Of a stretch of DNA of 23,390 bases, positions 1 through 9,536 are shown one piece after another. Each line of letters starts with the position of its first letter. The stretch's first letter is position 1. The stretch lies in NCBI GenBank assembly GCA_002500765.1, contig DLSX01000236.1, forward strand, positions 1 to 23,390. The letters run 5' to 3'. The translations under genes and the position numbers were made by a program. The notes beneath the pieces were generated by a model. The model was given only the letters and a program-made list of their open reading frames with translations, did no database searches and had not been told where the DNA came from. The stretch comes from Neorhizobium sp. UBA7851 (GTDB lineage Bacteria; Pseudomonadota; Alphaproteobacteria; Rhizobiales; Rhizobiaceae).

Positions 1-1829
1 CCAAGGGGCGCAAGCGCCTCGAAGCTCTGATCGCCGAGCGGTCCGGTTTGCAGGAGCAGATCGCCTGTGACGCGCTTGCCATGGCAGGCGGATGGTCGCC
101 GATCGTGCATCTGATGTGCCAGCGCGGCGCAAAGCCCGTCTGGTCCGACGAGGCGCAGGCTTTTCTGGCGCCTGATGTCGGATCTGCGTTTGTCGCCGCC
201 GGTTCTGCGGCAGGACATGGCAGTATTTTCGAATGCCTCAGGGATGGTGCGGCCAAGGCAACGGCAATTGCCCGCGAACTCGGCTTTGCCGCCTATGAAA
301 TGAATGTTCCCGAGGTCGAGGGCGAATATGATCCGGCGTTCGCGCCGGTCTGGTATGTCCCGGGCGCCAGGGACAAGGCCTTTGTCGATTTCCAGAACGA
401 TGTGGCGGTGAGCGATCTCGGGCTCGCCCAGCGCGAAGGGTTCCGCCATATCGAACATACCAAACGTTATACGACGGCCGGCATGGCGACCGACCAGGGC
501 AAGCTTGGAAACGTCGCCACGATCGGTATCGTGGCCGGCATGCGCGGCGTCTCGCCCGCCGAAATCGGCACCACGACCTTCCGGCCGTTCTATACGCCGG
601 TGTCGTTCGGCGCCTTGGCAGGTACCTCGCGCGGCGAACATGCCGCTCCCGTCCGTATCTCGCCATTGCATGAATGGGCAAAAAAGAACGGAGCCACCTT
701 CGTTGAGGCTGGCCTCTGGCATCGATCCGCCTGGTTTGCGCGGGAAGGCGAAAAGACCTGGCGTGAGAGCGTCGACCGCGAGGTCAGGAATGTCCGCAGC
801 AATGCCGGGCTATGCGATGTCTCGACGCTCGGCAAGATCGAGATTTTCGGCAAGGATGCGGCGGAGTTCCTGAACCGCATCTATTGCAACAATTTCCTCA
901 AGCTGCCGGTCGGCAAGGCGCGTTATGGCCTGATGCTGCGCGAGGACGGGATGATCCTCGACGACGGCACGACGAGCCGGCTTGCCGAAAATCATTATGT
1001 GATGACGACGACGACCGCTTATGCCGCAGAGGTGATGTCCCATCTCGAATTCGCGTCGCAGACCTTCTGGCCAGATCTCGACGTTCGTTTCGTCTCCGTA
1101 ACCGACGAGTGGGCGCAGATGTCGCTCGCAGGCCCCAAGGCACGGACGATCATGAGCCGCATCGTTGAAGACGATATTTCAGACGCTGCCTTTCCTTATC
1201 TTGCCGCCAGAACCGTGGCGCTTCGCGGTGGCCTGAAGGCACGTCTGTTCCGCATCTCGTTTTCGGGTGAGCTAGCTTACGAGCTTGCCGTTCCCGCCGG
1301 TTACGGCGAGGCGGTTGCGGATGCGATCATGGAGGCCGGCAGGCAAGAGGGGATCTGCGCCTATGGCGTCGAAGCCCTCAATGTTCTGCGCATCGAGAAG
1401 GGTTTTGTCACCCATAGCGAAATCGACGGCCGCACGACGCCGGACGATCTCGGGCTCGGCCGGATGATGGCGATGCAGAAGCCGGATTTCATCGGCAAGA
1501 GGCAGTCGAGCCGTTTCGGCCTGACCGCTGCGGACCGGCTGCAACTCGTGGGCCTGAGGCCATTGGAGAAGCTGGAGGAATTCAGCGCCGGCGCGCATCT
1601 TTTGAAGGAAGACGTGACCCCTTCCATGGCGAACGACCAGGGCTGGGTTTCCTCCGTCTGCCATTCGCCGACGCTCGGGCATACGATCGGCCTTGCCCTG
1701 ATGAAATCCGGCCGGGAACGTTATGGCGAGACCATCGTCGTCTGGGACGGATTGCGAGGAAAGGAAGTGCTGGCGCAGGTCTGCCCGCCCGTTTTCATCG
1801 ATCCCGACAACCGCAAGCTCCAGGGGTAA
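1..1829 (+). CDS. soxA: Sarcosine oxidase alpha subunit, C-terminal part (5' end outside window)
   Basis: The frame is open from the left edge (first full codon at base 3) to a TAA at 1827-1829, giving about 608 residues. Family members have close to 1,000, so the N-terminal nucleotide-binding part lies outside. The visible protein opens with the end of the FAD/NAD-binding region (AMAGGWSPIVHL), continues through the SoxA middle domain (GFRHIEHTKRYTTAGMATDQ), and from about residue 230 is a GcvT-like folate-binding domain. The heterotetrameric enzyme oxidises sarcosine to glycine in the cytoplasm, makes H2O2 and transfers the methyl carbon to tetrahydrofolate. soxG follows after 6 bases, the canonical soxBDAG end, so soxB and soxD should lie just upstream. 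An in-frame TTG at 48 is not the true start because the frame stays open before it. Confidence 0.95.
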   Translation, partial: KGRKRLEALIAERSGLQEQIACDALAMAGGWSPIVHLMCQRGAKPVWSDEAQAFLAPDVGSAFVAAGSAAGHGSIFECLRDGAAKATAIARELGFAAYEMNVPEVEGEYDPAFAPVWYVPGARDKAFVDFQNDVAVSDLGLAQREGFRHIEHTKRYTTAGMATDQGKLGNVATIGIVAGMRGVSPAEIGTTTFRPFYTPVSFGALAGTSRGEHAAPVRISPLHEWAKKNGATFVEAGLWHRSAWFAREGEKTWRESVDREVRNVRSNAGLCDVSTLGKIEIFGKDAAEFLNRIYCNNFLKLPVGKARYGLMLREDGMILDDGTTSRLAENHYVMTTTTAYAAEVMSHLEFASQTFWPDLDVRFVSVTDEWAQMSLAGPKARTIMSRIVEDDISDAAFPYLAARTVALRGGLKARLFRISFSGELAYELAVPAGYGEAVADAIMEAGRQEGICAYGVEALNVLRIEKGFVTHSEIDGRTTPDDLGLGRMMAMQKPDFIGKRQSSRFGLTAADRLQLVGLRPLEKLEEFSAGAHLLKEDVTPSMANDQGWVSSVCHSPTLGHTIGLALMKSGRERYGETIVVWDGLRGKEVLAQVCPPVFIDPDNRKLQG

Positions 1830-1835
1830 GTCGCC

Positions 1836-2387
1836 ATGTCGCTCACTCTCTATCACCGGCATGTGCTGGAAGATTATCTCCCGGATTTCGACGCCAAGGC
1901 CAATCCGAACCATCTGTCCGTCATCCGCCGCCCGGCGATCTTCTCGGTCATGGCGCATCGCGGAAGCGGCGGTTTCGTCGGCGCCGCATTGAAGGCGGTC
2001 GAGGGCGTCAATCTGCGTGACTGCGCACCGGGCGAATGGCTGGCCGTCTCGACTTCGGCAGGCGCCGCCGGGATCGAAAACCGTCTCGGCGAAATTGCCG
2101 GCGCCTCGATCGTCGATCAGAGTGATGGCCGGGTGCTGCTGCAGATCTCCGGGCCGAATGTGCGCAGGATACTGGCGAAATGCGTCGCGGTGGATCTGCA
2201 TCCCGAGACATTCGTCATCGGCGCTTCGGCCAATCTCTTGTGCTGCCATGTGGCGGCCAATCTGGCCCGTAGCGATGCCGACATGTTCGAGATCATCGTA
2301 CCCCGTTCCTTCGCGGGCTCGGTCTTCGAGGAAGTGATGGAGATGGGGCGGGAGTTCGCGCTGACGGCTGCTTTCGCGGACAGGTGA
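1836..2387 (+). CDS. soxG: Sarcosine oxidase gamma subunit
   Basis: This 183-residue protein has a normal length for SoxG. The call rests on its position directly after soxA and on the SoxG-like N-terminus (LYHRHVLEDYLPDF) and central region (RVLLQISGPNVRRILAKCVA), which resembles a degenerate GcvT fold. SoxG is the small structural subunit that completes the alpha-beta-gamma-delta sarcosine oxidase; it carries no known catalytic residues of its own. The start at 1836 has an AGGGG element about 9 bases upstream that overlaps the end of soxA, which suggests translational coupling. No terminator hairpin is obvious directly after the stop. Confidence 0.9.
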   Translation: MSLTLYHRHVLEDYLPDFDAKANPNHLSVIRRPAIFSVMAHRGSGGFVGAALKAVEGVNLRDCAPGEWLAVSTSAGAAGIENRLGEIAGASIVDQSDGRVLLQISGPNVRRILAKCVAVDLHPETFVIGASANLLCCHVAANLARSDADMFEIIVPRSFAGSVFEEVMEMGREFALTAAFADR

Positions 2388-2565
2388 GGCGGATCATTCG
2401 CCTTTGGCACGGCGGATCTGATGCCGCTCACTGGATATGCATTTTTCGGTAAGCGACATTAGGCTTCGCAGAACGGTCTACTGAGCCGTTTCGATTGTCA
2501 TTAGGCTGCGGTGAGTTGCAGCATTCAACGTAGGATGAAAGTCCTGCTCTCACCGGAGAATTTGA
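2388..2565 (+). promoter_or_regulatory. Intergenic control region with paired direct repeats before the dehydrogenase gene
   Basis: This 178-base gap holds a perfect 9-base direct repeat, CATTAGGCT, at 2457-2465 and 2499-2507. The wider match is G(A/T)CATTAGGCT-N-CG. The copies are 42 bp apart, about four helical turns, so both would face the same side of the DNA. Between them is an inverted repeat, AACGG at 2472-2476 and CCGTT at 2486-2490. A GGAGA ribosome-binding site lies about 9 bases before the ATG at 2566. I infer a regulator-binding region for the downstream gene; no recognised consensus and no clear -35/-10 pair was found. Confidence 0.4.
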
Positions 2566-4992
2566 ATGAAGAGCCATGCCCGGGTTGTCGTGATCGGCGG
2601 CGGTGTCGTCGGATGTTCGGTCCTTTATCACCTGACGAAATTCGGCTGGAAGGATGTGGTTCTGGTCGAGCGATCCGAGCTTACCTCCGGCTCCACTTGG
2701 CATGCGGCGGGTGGCATGCATACGATCAACGGCGATCCGAACGTCGCAAAGCTGCAGAAATACACGGTCGAGCTTTACAAGGAGATCGAGGCCTATTCCG
2801 GTCAGGATATCGGTCTGCATATGACCTCCGGCCTGATGCTGGCGGCGACCAATGAGCGGTTCGACTGGTTCAAGTCGCTGCTCGCCAAGGGTAAATATGC
2901 CGGCGGCGAGGCTCGGCTCGTCTCGGTCGAGGAGGCGCATGCGATGATGCCGCTTCTCGATCCGAAGGAATTCGTCGGCGCGGTCTTCGATCCGCATGAG
3001 GGTCATCTCGATCCTTACGGCACCACCCATGCCTATGCGAAATCGGCCAAGAAAAACGGCGCCGAGATTAATCTTCACACCAAGGTCGAGGAGCTGATCC
3101 AACGGCCGGACGGCATGTGGCGGGTGGTGACCGACAAGGGCGAGATCCGGGCCGAGCATGTGGTCAACGCGGCGGGCCTGTGGGCGCGCGAGGTCGGCCG
3201 CATGGTCGGGCTGGAGCTGCCGGTTCTTGCCATGGAGCATATGTATCTGATCACCGAGGACATGCCCGAGGTGATCGACTTCAACGCCAAGTCCGGGCGC
3301 GAACTGATGCATTGCGTCGATTTCGACGGTGAGATCTATATCCGTCAGGAACGCAACGGCATGCTGATGGGCACCTATGAAAAGGATTGTCGCCCGTGGT
3401 CGCCAATCGAGACGCCCTGGACATTCGGTCATGAGTTGCTCGCCGAAGATATCGAGCGGATTTCCGGCGAGCTGGAGGTCGGCTTCCGGCATTTCCCCGC
3501 CTTCAACACTGCCGGCATCAAGACGATAATCAACGGGCCTTTCACCTTCTCTCCCGACGGAAACCCGCTGGTCGGTCCGGTGCGCGGCATGACGAATTTC
3601 TGGTCTGCCTGTGCGGTCATGGCCGGTTTCTCCCAGGGCGGCGGCGTGGGGCTGGCGCTGGCGCAATGGATCATCAACGGCGATCCGGGCTTCGACGTCT
3701 TCGCCATGGATGTCTGCCGTTACGGCGATTACGCGACGCTCGGTTATACCAATGCGAAAGTGCGGGAAAACTATTCCCGCCGTTTCTCGATCCGTTATCC
3801 GAACGAGGAACTGCCGGGTGCGCGGTCCCTGCTGACGACACCGATCTACGACAAGCTGAAGGCTGCCGGCGCCGTGTTCGGCGCGTCCTATGGTTTGGAA
3901 ACGCCGCTGTGGTTTGCGCCCGAGGGTGTCGAAGACGCTTTCTCCTGGCGGCGCTCGACCGATTTCGAGCATGTCGGTCGCGAAGCGAAGGTAGTACGCG
4001 CTTCCGTCGGAATGATGGAGACGTCAGGTTTCGCCAAATATCTGATCGCGGGCGAGGGTGCTCGCAACTGGCTGGACGGCATGCTGGCGGGCAAGGTGCC
4101 GGATGTCGGTCGCATGGCGCTTGCGCCGATGCTGAACGAGGCGGGCAAGCTGATCGGCGATTTCACCCTTGCGACAATCGAGGAGGACGAGTTCCTGCTG
4201 ATCGGCTCCGGCGTTGCCGAGGATTATCACATGCGCTGGTTCGAGCAGCATCTGCCGGAGGATGGATCGGTGGAGATCGAGGCGCTCAATCTCGGCCTGC
4301 TGGGCCTGTCCATTGCGGGGCCGAAGGCGCGAGACGTGCTGCAGAAGTTGACGCATCTCGATCTGTCGGATGCTGCCATGCCTTTCATGGCTGTGCGTGA
4401 ACTCGATCTCGGCATGGCGCCGGTCATTGTCGGGCGCGTCAGCTATACCGGCGATCTCGGTTACGAGATCTGGATGAAGCCGGAATATCAGCGCTATCTG
4501 TTCGACCTCATCATGGATGCCGGCAAGGAGTTCGGTATTGCGCTGTTCGGTCTTCGGGCGCTCAACGCGCTCCGTGTGGAAAAGTCATTCGGCAGCTGGT
4601 CGCGGGAATATCGTCCCCTTTACGGACCGCTGGAAGCCGGGCTTGGCCGGTTCATAGCCCATGGAAAGTCCGCGGATTTCATCGGCAAGCAGGCGGCATT
4701 CGAGGAAAAGGCCTCGGGCGGTGCGCTCAGGCTGATCACACTGATCGTCGATGCGAGGGATGCCGACGTCATCGGCGACGAGCCGATTTCGTTGAACGGC
4801 GAGGTGAGGGGCTGGGTAACCTCCGGTGGCTATGCGCATGCATCCGGCGTATCGGTCGCCATGGGTTATGTGCCGAAGGACATCGCCGATGTAGCTTCCG
4901 GCTGGCAGATCGAAATTCTGGGTGAAATGTTGCCGGCACGTCTGCAGCCGATGCCGCTCTTCGACTCGAACGGATCGCGAATGCGCTCCTGA
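2566..4992 (+). CDS. Dimethylglycine/sarcosine dehydrogenase-like flavoprotein (DAO + GcvT domains)
   Basis: This 808-residue protein has the two-part layout of mitochondrial and bacterial dimethylglycine and sarcosine dehydrogenases. Residues 5-370 form an FAD-binding DAO domain with a Rossmann motif VIGGGVVGCS (GxGxxG at 11-16). The motif SGSTWHAAGG follows, with His46 at the position that is covalently linked to FAD in mammalian DMGDH. A middle linker leads into a GcvT-type tetrahydrofolate-binding domain from about 425 to the C-terminus. Members remove an N-methyl group from dimethylglycine or sarcosine and load it onto folate; in bacteria electrons usually go to an electron-transfer flavoprotein rather than O2. 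It sits downstream of sox genes, fitting stepwise betaine demethylation. The exact substrate cannot be read from sequence; several paralogues of this architecture occur in rhizobia. Confidence 0.88.
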   Translation: MKSHARVVVIGGGVVGCSVLYHLTKFGWKDVVLVERSELTSGSTWHAAGGMHTINGDPNVAKLQKYTVELYKEIEAYSGQDIGLHMTSGLMLAATNERFDWFKSLLAKGKYAGGEARLVSVEEAHAMMPLLDPKEFVGAVFDPHEGHLDPYGTTHAYAKSAKKNGAEINLHTKVEELIQRPDGMWRVVTDKGEIRAEHVVNAAGLWAREVGRMVGLELPVLAMEHMYLITEDMPEVIDFNAKSGRELMHCVDFDGEIYIRQERNGMLMGTYEKDCRPWSPIETPWTFGHELLAEDIERISGELEVGFRHFPAFNTAGIKTIINGPFTFSPDGNPLVGPVRGMTNFWSACAVMAGFSQGGGVGLALAQWIINGDPGFDVFAMDVCRYGDYATLGYTNAKVRENYSRRFSIRYPNEELPGARSLLTTPIYDKLKAAGAVFGASYGLETPLWFAPEGVEDAFSWRRSTDFEHVGREAKVVRASVGMMETSGFAKYLIAGEGARNWLDGMLAGKVPDVGRMALAPMLNEAGKLIGDFTLATIEEDEFLLIGSGVAEDYHMRWFEQHLPEDGSVEIEALNLGLLGLSIAGPKARDVLQKLTHLDLSDAAMPFMAVRELDLGMAPVIVGRVSYTGDLGYEIWMKPEYQRYLFDLIMDAGKEFGIALFGLRALNALRVEKSFGSWSREYRPLYGPLEAGLGRFIAHGKSADFIGKQAAFEEKASGGALRLITLIVDARDADVIGDEPISLNGEVRGWVTSGGYAHASGVSVAMGYVPKDIADVASGWQIEILGEMLPARLQPMPLFDSNGSRMRS

Positions 4993-5260
4993 TGGTTGTA
5001 AACTCTATAGAAAAGCATTGGTTGGTGTCGCCGCTTTTTCACACCGAAAGCGCTTAATTTCTGGGAGTTTTGTGCCGCATTTCTGGTATTTTTGAGCGTA
5101 ATTGCGCCATTCCGGGCAAAAGCTCGTGAAAATTGATCTGCCTCTTTAATTTGCACTTCACATTTTTAACGAAACGGATAGGAATCAAAAAAATTGAAGA
5201 TCTCATCAGGTCTTTGAAAGAATGGTGCGGCCGATCAAGGACCGCATTAGGGGAAACTAT
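4993..5260 (+). promoter_or_regulatory. Promoter and leader region of the liv/bra operon
   Basis: This 268-base gap is clearly more AT-rich than the flanking genes and holds no convincing gene. A short inverted repeat (TGCGG 5226-5230, CCGCA 5242-5246) lies just before the AGGGGAAAC ribosome-binding site of livH (5249-5257), so it would fall in the mRNA leader if transcription begins upstream. Runs of A and T around 5160-5200 would suit a global regulator such as Lrp, but no specific site can be assigned. I place the operon promoter here by position only. Confidence 0.4.
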
Positions 5261-6163
<903 letters not shown>

Positions 6164-6164
6164 C

Positions 6165-7553
6165 ATGGCTTACACCACTGAAAACAACCAGTCCGGCGTT
6201 ATGGCAAAGGCGATCAGGGAAGGCATTTTCGCGGGCGTCATCGCGCTTGGCATGTTCATCCTGTTCGTCGGCGTCGAGACCTATCAGGACATCAACAATC
6301 AGCTCGTCTGGCGCACCCGCTGGGGCCTGCTTGCGGTGTTCGTTGCGGTTGCCGCCATCGGCCGCTTCGTCACGGTCGGCTTCATCAAGCCGCATCTGGA
6401 TAGTCGCAAGCTTGCCAAGGCGAAGACCGGCGTTCTGGAAATCTCGGACGAGAAGGGCTTCTTCCGCACGCATTTCCTCAAGATCGCGCTGATCTTCCTG
6501 CTCTGCTACCCGTTCCTGGCGATGTTGATCTTCGGCCGTCAGGGATCGCTGAAATATGTCGACAATTTCGGCATCCAGATCCTCATCTATGTGATGCTCG
6601 CCTGGGGCCTGAATATCGTCGTCGGATTGGCCGGCCTGCTCGACCTGGGCTATGTCGCCTTCTACGCGGTCGGCGCCTATTCCTACGCTCTGCTGTCGGC
6701 GCATTTCGGCTTCTCGTTCTGGCTGCTTCTGCCGATGGCCGGCATTCTGGCAGCACTCTGGGGCATCATCCTCGGTTTCCCGGTCCTGCGGCTTCGAGGG
6801 GATTATCTTGCGATCGTGACGCTTGCCTTTGGTGAGATCATCCGTCTCGTGCTGATCAACTGGACGGATGTCACCCGCGGCACGTTCGGCATCTCGGGCA
6901 TCGAGAAGGCGACCTTCTTCGGCATCTGGTCCTTCGACGCCGGCACGCCGAACAATTTTGCCAAGGCCTGGGGCCTGCCGACCTCGTCGGTCTATTACAA
7001 GATGTTCCTCTTCTACATCATCCTGGCGCTCTGCATGCTGACGGCCTACGTCACCATTCGCCTGCGCCGCATGCCGATCGGCCGCGCCTGGGAGGCGTTG
7101 CGCGAGGATGAAATCGCCTGCCGCTCGCTCGGCATCAATACCGTCACCACCAAGCTGACGGCATTCGCCACGGGCGCCATGTTCGGCGGTTTTGCCGGCT
7201 CCTTCTTCGCCGCCCGTCAGGGTTTCGTGTCTCCGGAAAGCTTCGTCTTCCTGGAATCGGCGGTCATCCTTGCCATCGTCGTTCTCGGCGGCATGGGCTC
7301 GCTCACCGGTATCGCCATTGCGGCGGTCGTCATGGTCGGCGGTACCGAGCTCCTGCGCGAGATGGAATTCCTCAAGCACGTCTTCGGGCCGGACTTCACG
7401 CCCGAACTCTACCGCATGCTGCTCTTCGGCCTGGCGATGGTCATCGTCATGCTGTTCAAGCCGCGCGGCTTCGTCGGCACCCGTGAGCCAACGGCCTTCC
7501 TGAAGGAGAGAAAAGCTGTCTCCGGCAGCTTCACCAAGGAAGGCCACGGCTGA
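6165..7553 (+). CDS. livM: Branched-chain amino acid ABC transporter permease LivM (BraE)
   Basis: This 462-residue permease is the partner of LivH. The conserved part starts near residue 130 (YVMLAWGLNIVVGLAGLLDL, then GYVAFYAVGAYSYALLS) and includes the coupling motif IGRAWEALREDEIACRSLGI and the terminal LFGLAMVIVMLFKPRGFVG. The first 120 or so residues are an N-terminal extension with additional predicted helices, usual for long rhizobial and enterobacterial LivM. ATG 6165 is preceded by a GGAGAAGG ribosome-binding site at the end of livH. An in-frame start at 6135 inside livH would add ten basic residues and is less likely. The stop overlaps the livG start by one base (TGATG), indicating translational coupling. 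Confidence 0.95.
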   Translation: MAYTTENNQSGVMAKAIREGIFAGVIALGMFILFVGVETYQDINNQLVWRTRWGLLAVFVAVAAIGRFVTVGFIKPHLDSRKLAKAKTGVLEISDEKGFFRTHFLKIALIFLLCYPFLAMLIFGRQGSLKYVDNFGIQILIYVMLAWGLNIVVGLAGLLDLGYVAFYAVGAYSYALLSAHFGFSFWLLLPMAGILAALWGIILGFPVLRLRGDYLAIVTLAFGEIIRLVLINWTDVTRGTFGISGIEKATFFGIWSFDAGTPNNFAKAWGLPTSSVYYKMFLFYIILALCMLTAYVTIRLRRMPIGRAWEALREDEIACRSLGINTVTTKLTAFATGAMFGGFAGSFFAARQGFVSPESFVFLESAVILAIVVLGGMGSLTGIAIAAVVMVGGTELLREMEFLKHVFGPDFTPELYRMLLFGLAMVIVMLFKPRGFVGTREPTAFLKERKAVSGSFTKEGHG

Positions 7554-8413
7554 TGGCGACGGGTAAGGCAATGACAAAAGACGCAATCCTCAAGGTCGAA
7601 CACCTGTCGATGAAGTTCGGTGGCCTGATGGCGATCAACGACTTCTCGTTCGAAGCCAAGCGCGGTGAGATCACCGCGTTGATCGGCCCGAACGGGGCAG
7701 GCAAGACCACGGTGTTCAACTGCATCACCGGTTTCTACAAGCCGACGATGGGCATGATCACGCTGTCACGCGAGAACGGCAAGGAATTCCTGCTGGAACG
7801 CCTGCGTGACTTCGAGATCAACAAAGTGGCCGGGGTTTCCCGTACCTTCCAGAACATCCGGCTGTTTTCCGGCCTGACGGTTCTGGAAAACCTGCTGGTC
7901 GCGCAGCACAACGTGCTGATGAAGGCATCGGGTTTCACCGTGCTCGGTCTTCTCGGCCTGCCGGCCTACAAGACGGCCGCCAGGGAAGCGATCGAGAAGG
8001 CGCGCTACTGGCTGGAACTGGCCGATCTCATCGATCGCGCCGACGATCCGGCGGGTGATCTTTCCTATGGTGCGCAGCGCCGTCTGGAAATCGCCCGCGC
8101 CATGTGCACCGGGCCGGAACTGCTCTGCCTGGACGAACCGGCGGCGGGCCTCAACCCGAAGGAATCGCTGACGCTCAACACGCTGTTGCGCACAATCCGC
8201 GATGGAGGCACGTCGCTGCTCCTGATCGAGCACGACATGTCCGTCGTCATGGAGATTTCCGACCACGTCGTCGTTCTGGAATACGGCCAGAAGATTTCCG
8301 ACGGCACGCCTGATCACGTGAAGAACGACCCGAAGGTGATCGCAGCCTATCTCGGCGTCGAGGATGATGAAGTTGAAGCAATCGAGGAAAAACTCGATGA
8401 GGGGACCGTCTGA
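7553..8413 (+). CDS. livG: Branched-chain amino acid ABC transporter ATP-binding protein LivG (BraF)
   Basis: This 286-residue ATPase shows Walker A GPNGAGKT (residues 45-52), the FQNIRLFSGLTVLENLL stretch typical of LivG, the ABC signature LSYGAQRRLEIARA and Walker B LLCLDEPAAGL followed by the switch His in LLIEHDMSVVM. It acts as one of the two cytoplasmic motor subunits on LivH/LivM. The start at 7553 overlaps the livM stop and has AAGGAAGG about 8 bases upstream; ATG 7571 is an alternative with a poorer ribosome-binding site. The acidic tail of about 20 residues (EDDEVEAIEEKLDEGTV) is an addition beyond the core domain. The stop again overlaps the next start by one base. Confidence 0.95.
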   Translation: MATGKAMTKDAILKVEHLSMKFGGLMAINDFSFEAKRGEITALIGPNGAGKTTVFNCITGFYKPTMGMITLSRENGKEFLLERLRDFEINKVAGVSRTFQNIRLFSGLTVLENLLVAQHNVLMKASGFTVLGLLGLPAYKTAAREAIEKARYWLELADLIDRADDPAGDLSYGAQRRLEIARAMCTGPELLCLDEPAAGLNPKESLTLNTLLRTIRDGGTSLLLIEHDMSVVMEISDHVVVLEYGQKISDGTPDHVKNDPKVIAAYLGVEDDEVEAIEEKLDEGTV

Positions 8414-9141
8414 TGGCCGGTGAAACCCTTCTGAAAGTCCAGGGTGTAGAAACCTATTACGGCAATATCCGCGCGCTTTCGGGCGTCGATGTCGAGGTCC
8501 AAAAGGGCGAGATCGTCAGCCTGATCGGCGCCAACGGCGCCGGCAAGTCGACGCTGATGATGACGATCTGCGGTTCTCCGCAGGCCCGCACCGGTCAGAT
8601 CATCTTCGACGGCGAGGATATCACCAAAGTGCCGACGCATCTGATCGCGCGCAAGCGCATCGCCCAGTCGCCGGAAGGGCGTCGCATCTTTCCGCGCATG
8701 ACGGTGCTGGAAAACCTGCAGATGGGTGCCAATCTCGACAACCTGAAATATTTCAAGGAAGACGTCGAGAAGGTGTTTGCGATGTTCCCGCGTCTGAAGG
8801 AGCGCCAAAGCCAGCGCGGCGGCACGCTTTCGGGCGGCGAACAGCAGATGCTGTCGATCGGCCGCGCACTGATGTCGCGTCCGAAACTGCTGCTTCTGGA
8901 CGAGCCTTCGCTCGGTCTGGCACCGCTGATCGTCAAGGGCATTTTCGAGGCGATCAAAAAGCTCAACAAGGAAGAAGGGCTAACCGTCTTTCTCGTCGAG
9001 CAGAACGCATTCGCGGCGCTGAAACTGTCGGACCGCGCCTATGTCATGGTCAACGGCAAGGTCACGATGAGCGGCTCCGGCAAGGAACTGCTGGCCAATC
9101 CGGAAGTCCGTGCCGCCTATCTCGAAGGAGGCCGGCATTGA
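8413..9141 (+). CDS. livF: Branched-chain amino acid ABC transporter ATP-binding protein LivF (BraG)
   Basis: This 242-residue ATPase pairs with LivG. It has Walker A GANGAGKS (residues 39-46), the LivF-specific IAQSPEGRRIFPRMTVLENL region, signature LSGGEQQMLSIGRAL, Walker B LLLLDEPSLGL and VFLVEQNAFAAL around the switch position, where LivF proteins carry Gln-Asn in place of the usual His. Start and stop fit a normal family length. It is joined to livG by a TGATG overlap and followed after 39 bases by a small membrane protein gene that most likely belongs to the same transcript. Confidence 0.95.
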   Translation: MAGETLLKVQGVETYYGNIRALSGVDVEVQKGEIVSLIGANGAGKSTLMMTICGSPQARTGQIIFDGEDITKVPTHLIARKRIAQSPEGRRIFPRMTVLENLQMGANLDNLKYFKEDVEKVFAMFPRLKERQSQRGGTLSGGEQQMLSIGRALMSRPKLLLLDEPSLGLAPLIVKGIFEAIKKLNKEEGLTVFLVEQNAFAALKLSDRAYVMVNGKVTMSGSGKELLANPEVRAAYLEGGRH

Positions 9142-9180
9142 GCGCGACGATCATTATCCTGGCGAACGGGAGACACTGAG

Positions 9181-9534
9181 ATGCAGGGCCTGTTTTTCGA
9201 AGACGATACCGTGGTCCGGTATTTCCTGCGCGGCATCGTCCTGCTGCTCGGCTTCTGGACCGCATGGCGGTCGGGAAAGGCCGCGGCCGAGGGATGGAAC
9301 GGCTATCGCGAAGTCGTGATCTATGCGGTGCTTCTGGCCTGCGCCATGCAGTTCCTGCATTACGCGCTGTTCCAGGGGCCGCTGATCAACATGTTCTATT
9401 ATGTGCTTGATCTGGCTCTGTTGCTGGCTTTTGCGCTTGCCGGTTTCCGCATTCGCCGCACGCGCCAGATGGTGCAGAACTACTATTGGCTCTACGAGCC
9501 GACTTCAGCTTTCTCATGGAAGAAGAAAGATTGA
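9181..9534 (+). CDS. Small DUF6867-family membrane protein in the bra operon
   Basis: This 117-residue protein has no assigned function. It shows about three hydrophobic segments (residues 15-32, 45-63 and 70-90) and a basic, aromatic C-terminus (RIRRTRQMVQNYYWLYEP). The pattern matches what I know as the DUF6867 family, found beside HAAT transporter genes in alphaproteobacteria. A GGGAG ribosome-binding site precedes the ATG by about 8 bases. Position between livF and braC, on the same strand with small gaps, suggests an accessory role in assembly or regulation of the importer; that role is inference from context only. Confidence 0.8.
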   Translation: MQGLFFEDDTVVRYFLRGIVLLLGFWTAWRSGKAAAEGWNGYREVVIYAVLLACAMQFLHYALFQGPLINMFYYVLDLALLLAFALAGFRIRRTRQMVQNYYWLYEPTSAFSWKKKD

Positions 9535-9536
9535 CA

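Noticed and set aside
2428..3972. Long minus-strand ORF (514 codons) opposite the dehydrogenase
   Set aside because: It lies wholly opposite and upstream of a well-supported flavoenzyme; the product is rich in Arg, His, Asp and Gln with no family resemblance. Long antisense frames are normal at this codon bias.
5010..5040. Possible terminator after the dehydrogenase (GAAAAGC ... GCTTTTTC)
   Set aside because: Only two GC pairs in a 7-bp stem with a 16-base loop; too weak to call.
5222..5260. Earlier ATG for livH at 5222
   Set aside because: The added 13 residues are atypical, and the ATG at 5261 has a good ribosome-binding site and the standard LivH N-terminus.
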